Source: Lachnospiraceae bacterium (GTDB lineage Bacteria > Bacillota > Clostridia > Lachnospirales > Lachnospiraceae). Taken from it: a DNA stretch of 8,719 nucleotides. Location: positions 1 through 8,719 of the forward strand of contig JAAWLS010000079.1 in NCBI GenBank assembly GCA_022798035.1. The letters run 5' to 3'. The translations under genes were made by a program, and so were the position numbers. The first letter of the stretch is position 1, and every line of letters starts with the position of its first letter. Positions 6,381 through 8,719 of the stretch are shown piece after piece. Under the pieces are notes generated by a model that made no database searches, was not told the origin of the DNA, and saw only the letters and a list, made by a program, of their open reading frames with translations.

Positions 6381-7835
6381 TCAGAACCCCATTTTTTGAG
6401 GAAAAAAAATTGTAAACTGCGTCCCCTCACCTATTCTGCTTTTAACCGTAATATCACCTCCATGAATCATTATAATCTGTTTTGCAATGGCCATTCCAAG
6501 GCCGCTTCCCTCTGGCTTTTCTTTCGTGCTTGTTCCCCTGTAATACCGCTGGAACAGTTCTTCCTGTTCCTTGTCACTCATTCCTATTCCATTATCTGAA
6601 ATACAGATAGAAATCTCTTTGGAAAAATCTTTCGATGCATAGGAAGAAGCCTCTTTTGAAAAATCTGCATGAACGCAAATTTCCACTTTCGTCTCTGGCG
6701 GATTATGGCTCAGTGCATTAATCACAATGTTATTCACTGCACGGCGGAATAAATCCGGGTCAAAACAAACCTCAAGTTCTCGTACATTGCTCTCAAATTC
6801 AAGATGCCTGCCCGCGAATGCAGGGTCATTCATAATATCAATAACCAGCTCTTTTAAAAAGCGCACAAGGCGCATTCTTTGCGGATGATACGGCACTGAG
6901 CCAGAGTCAAGCTGATACGTCAGCTTTAAGTCATTTATCATCTTTTCTGTATGGTTCACATTTCTTAAAATAATTCCCCCATATTCCTGTATTGCTTTAC
7001 ATTCCAAGACAGGGCCGTTCATCAGCAGTTCTGCATAGCCCTTGATGGGTGAGAGGGGTGTTTTCAAATCGTGGGTAATGTTTGCAATCCACTCTCTGCG
7101 CATGCGTTCCGTCTCTTGCTGCACCTTATCGCTATGGCGGACTTTTGCATCCATTTGATTCAATGCTTCATAGATTTCACCAAAGACGCCTTTTTCTCTC
7201 AGCGGAAAATAGGAGTGCAGCGAAATGTTCCTGATACCTTTTGCTATTTTGCCAAGATGCCCCGTAAGCCAAAAACCATACCAAACTACAAGCAGAAACA
7301 CGGCACACAAAAGCAGAAATATTCCCCTGCAAAACAGCGGCGAAAGACGTCCCACATTTTCTCCATTGTAATAAAGCATATGCTTCCCTATGGCATAAGG
7401 AAACCCAATGAGATAACTCCAGGTTTTTCCTGCATTTTCATAGTTACTTACAAAAATAGTATTTCCCTGTTGATAGGCGCTTGTGGAAAGAGAAAGCAGC
7501 TGGGACGCAGTGTATTTGACCGGATAATGCTCAGGCTTATCATAACAGAAAATCTCCTGTCCTGTTTCATCAAGGACCTGAAGCCACAGCCCATATTCCT
7601 GCAGTCGTTTCAGTCCGATTTCTTCTATTTTGATACTGTCATTATCGTTCTCCATCCACACAGAAAAATTATCGGTAAACCTATTCGGCCATGTGGCCAG
7701 GCTCAAACCTTCCGGCTCCGTTATTCCAAAAATATAGTAAAACATTCCAATTGCAAGAATAACCGCTATAAAAAACAGCGCCGATACAAAAACGAAAATT
7801 CGTAAAAATGAGTTTCTTCTGTTTTCATTTCTCAT
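6381..7835 (-). CDS. Sensor histidine kinase, OmpR-partner type (484 aa)
   Basis: Membrane kinase that phosphorylates the adjacent regulator. Seen: TM1 at about 11-36, an extracytoplasmic sensor region of about 130 residues (37-167), TM2 at about 168-190, then a HAMP-like linker (191-245). The H-box is REWIANITHDLKTPLSPIKG with phospho-acceptor H255. The ATPase has the N-box AVNNIVINALSHN (366-378), G1 DNGIGM (414-419), F-box ELFQRYYRG (426-434) and G2 GSGLGM (443-448), ending TQFTIFFPQKMGF. Length and order are normal for a VanS/PhoR-like kinase. Its ATG lies inside the regulator's last codons (11-nt overlap, ATGAGAAATGA), indicating translational coupling. Oddity: a short duplicated DFSKE segment lies between N-box and G1 (separate entry). 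The stimulus is not readable from the sensor domain. Confidence 0.95.
   Translation of the reverse strand: MRNENRRNSFLRIFVFVSALFFIAVILAIGMFYYIFGITEPEGLSLATWPNRFTDNFSVWMENDNDSIKIEEIGLKRLQEYGLWLQVLDETGQEIFCYDKPEHYPVKYTASQLLSLSTSAYQQGNTIFVSNYENAGKTWSYLIGFPYAIGKHMLYYNGENVGRLSPLFCRGIFLLLCAVFLLVVWYGFWLTGHLGKIAKGIRNISLHSYFPLREKGVFGEIYEALNQMDAKVRHSDKVQQETERMRREWIANITHDLKTPLSPIKGYAELLMNGPVLECKAIQEYGGIILRNVNHTEKMINDLKLTYQLDSGSVPYHPQRMRLVRFLKELVIDIMNDPAFAGRHLEFESNVRELEVCFDPDLFRRAVNNIVINALSHNPPETKVEICVHADFSKEASSYASKDFSKEISICISDNGIGMSDKEQEELFQRYYRGTSTKEKPEGSGLGMAIAKQIIMIHGGDITVKSRIGEGTQFTIFFPQKMGF
6615..6665 (-). repeat. Partial in-frame duplication inside the kinase ATPase domain
   Basis: DFSKE occurs at residues 391-395 (6665-6651) and again at 403-407 (6629-6615), exactly 12 codons apart. 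At the DNA level the two 15-nt copies differ at one base (GATTTTTCAAAAGAG versus GATTTTTCCAAAGAG). It falls in the variable strand region before the G1 box, so it probably lengthens a loop without harming catalysis. Confidence 0.6.
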
Positions 7836-8529
7836 ATGGATTCACCAGTTTATAACCCAGTCCTTTCAGCGTAATGATATATTGGGGTGCTGCAGGATTT
7901 TCCTCTAACTTCTCACGCAGATGCCGGATGTGCACCATTACTGTATTGTCACACCCGAAGCTGTCCTCACCCCAAATCGTCTCATACAGCCGTTCACGGC
8001 TGATGACCCGGCCCAAATTTTCCGCTAAATACCGCAGAATCTCAAATTCCCGTGCAGTCAGCCCGATTTCCCTGTCACGCTTCCTCACCCTGCAGCCGTC
8101 AGCATCTATCATCAGTTCTCCGATTTGCATGGAAAAATTCCCGATTGGAGCCTGCCCGTACTGGGTGCGGCGCAGCGCGGCTTTCACCCTGTATGCGACT
8201 TCTTTTGGACTAAAAGGTTTTGTGACATAATCATCGCCGCCTACAGCCAGGCCCAATATTTTATCCAATTCATCATTTTTGGCAGAGAGAAACAATACCG
8301 GACAATGGGAAAATTCCCGAATTTGTCTGCACACTTCATACCCATCTAAATCTGGCAGCATAACATCCAAAATAATCATGTCCGGCTGGATTTCCCGACA
8401 GGCAGTTACAGCGGAATTTCCATTCTCTATTTTTGTAATATTATGATACCCTTCTATCTTCAAGGCTTTTTCAAGTAAATCTAATATATCCGGCTCGTCG
8501 TCCACAAGCATAATTTTCGGTTCATTCAC
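7825..8529 (-). CDS. OmpR/PhoB-family response regulator (234 aa)
   Basis: DNA-binding output of the two-component system. Numbered from the GTG start: receiver domain 4-120 with acidic pocket D10/D11 (IMLVDDEPDILDLL), phospho-acceptor D55 (DMIILDVMLPDLDGYEV), switch S82 and conserved K104 (GGDDYVTKPFSPKEV). The C-terminal winged helix (about 140-230) contains LTAREFEILRYLAENLGRVI, then RERLYETIWGED, the recognition-helix region NTVMVHIRHLREKLE, and the wing YIITLKGLGYKL. The GTG at 8529 is chosen over the ATG at 8553 because AAAGGAG at 8540-8546 precedes it, the receiver begins right after, and the ATG has no ribosome site and is only about 5 nt from the predicted transcript start. It is the first gene of the regulator-kinase operon. 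A TTAAGA direct repeat just upstream of its promoter suggests autoregulation. Confidence 0.95.
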   Translation of the reverse strand: MNEPKIMLVDDEPDILDLLEKALKIEGYHNITKIENGNSAVTACREIQPDMIILDVMLPDLDGYEVCRQIREFSHCPVLFLSAKNDELDKILGLAVGGDDYVTKPFSPKEVAYRVKAALRRTQYGQAPIGNFSMQIGELMIDADGCRVRKRDREIGLTAREFEILRYLAENLGRVISRERLYETIWGEDSFGCDNTVMVHIRHLREKLEENPAAPQYIITLKGLGYKLVNPYEK

Positions 8530-8539
8530 TAAGCTGCGT

Positions 8540-8546
8540 CTCCTTT
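8540..8546 (-). promoter_or_regulatory. Shine-Dalgarno site that sets the GTG start of the response regulator
   Basis: AAAGGAG ends 10 nt before GTG at 8529. It would be inside the coding region if the ATG at 8553 were used. The spacer is slightly long, which together with GTG may keep expression low. Confidence 0.7.
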
Positions 8547-8564
8547 GATTCATTATTGATTGCT

Positions 8565-8593
8565 ATTGTACTTCGTATCGGTGAAGAATACAA
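8565..8593 (-). promoter_or_regulatory. Predicted promoter of the regulator-kinase operon
   Basis: -35 TTGTAT (8593-8588), spacer of exactly 17 bp, and -10 TACAAT (8570-8565). The expected start is near 8558, giving a leader of about 30 nt to the GTG. The TTAAGA direct repeat lies 10 bp upstream of the -35. Confidence 0.7.
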
Positions 8594-8603
8594 GCGATGT
8601 CAG

Positions 8604-8620
8604 TCTTAATTTTAGCTTAA
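8604..8620 (-). promoter_or_regulatory. Candidate autoregulatory operator, direct repeat at 11-bp spacing
   Basis: Minus-strand TTAAGCTAAAATTAAGA: half-sites TTAAGC and TTAAGA 11 bp apart, matching the ABC-operon element at 15 of 17 positions. Its place just upstream of the -35 suits an activator of the OmpR family. Confidence 0.6.
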
Positions 8621-8624
8621 GGAA

Positions 8625-8668
8625 CAAAGTGTGCAATCCCCTCAATCTTGAGGGGATTGCACACTTTG
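8625..8668. repeat. Perfect 44-bp palindrome, 21-bp arms with 2-nt centre
   Basis: The left arm 8625-8645 (begins CAAAGTGTGCAATCC) is the exact reverse complement of 8648-8668, with TC between. Each strand could form a very stable hairpin. Neither side has a good U-run: minus RNA continues TTCCTTAAG, plus RNA continues ACGCGCC. It is therefore not a textbook intrinsic terminator, though it could end transcription of an unseen minus-strand gene to the right, act as a mobile palindromic repeat, or be an operator. Confidence 0.8.
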
Positions 8669-8670
8669 AC

Positions 8671-8718
8671 GCGCCGAGCACAATTGCGAAGCAATATTTT
8701 CTTCTTGTGCGAGTGCGC
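8671..8718. repeat. Imperfect hairpin beside the palindrome, possibly a dispersed repeat
   Basis: Nested inverted pairs: ATTGC (8683-8687) with GCAAT (8691-8695), GCACAA (8678-8683) with TTGTGC (8705-8710), and a looser GCGC pairing at the outside (8671-8674 and 8714-8717). It may continue beyond the window. The family of repeat is unknown; whether copies exist elsewhere in the genome cannot be seen here. Confidence 0.45.
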
Positions 8719-8719
8719 A

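Noticed and set aside
7071..7805. 244-codon plus-strand open frame
   Set aside because: Antisense to the histidine kinase gene; the product has no recognisable motif or ribosome site and the kinase reading is unambiguous.

Overview
The window reads as chromosomal DNA of a low-to-moderate GC, Gram-positive anaerobe, most likely a Lachnospiraceae/Clostridia relative. This is judged from protein flavour (RF3, PepF and MATE sequences of clostridial type), strong GGAGG-type Shine-Dalgarno sites, TATAAT promoters, and non-ATG starts supported by ribosome binding sites. It is an inference without database searching. Every convincing gene lies on the minus strand, so transcription runs from high to low coordinates.

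Right half (about 8720 down to 3840): a signal-transduction and transport module. An OmpR-family response regulator and a VanS/PhoR-like sensor kinase overlap by 11 nt. After a 148-nt regulatory gap come an ABC ATPase and an ABC-2-type permease separated by 1 nt. Both the regulator promoter and the ATPase upstream region carry nearly the same 17-bp element (two TTAAGA-like half-sites 11 bp apart; 15 of 17 bases identical), a plausible binding site for the regulator itself. Immediately after the permease lies the C-terminal remnant of a Uma2-family (DUF820) nuclease-like gene, and then a strong intrinsic terminator that probably ends the ABC transcript.

Left half (about 3710 down to 1): a MATE-family efflux transporter with a near-consensus promoter, then oligoendopeptidase F (pepF) with its own promoter inside the 81-nt gap. 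Peptide chain release factor 3 (prfC) begins at a TTG inside the last codons of pepF and runs off the left edge. The visible part of prfC carries the complete G1, G2 and G3 GTPase motifs.

The right edge (8594-8719) holds no gene but has a perfect 21-bp-arm palindrome (44 bp) and a second imperfect hairpin beside it, possibly a terminator or part of a dispersed repeat. I see no phage, CRISPR, tRNA, rRNA or intact insertion sequence. Nothing here is clearly a wholly new system. The best leads are the shared operator linking the two-component system to the transporter, the truncated Uma2 gene marking a rearrangement junction, and the unexplained palindromes.
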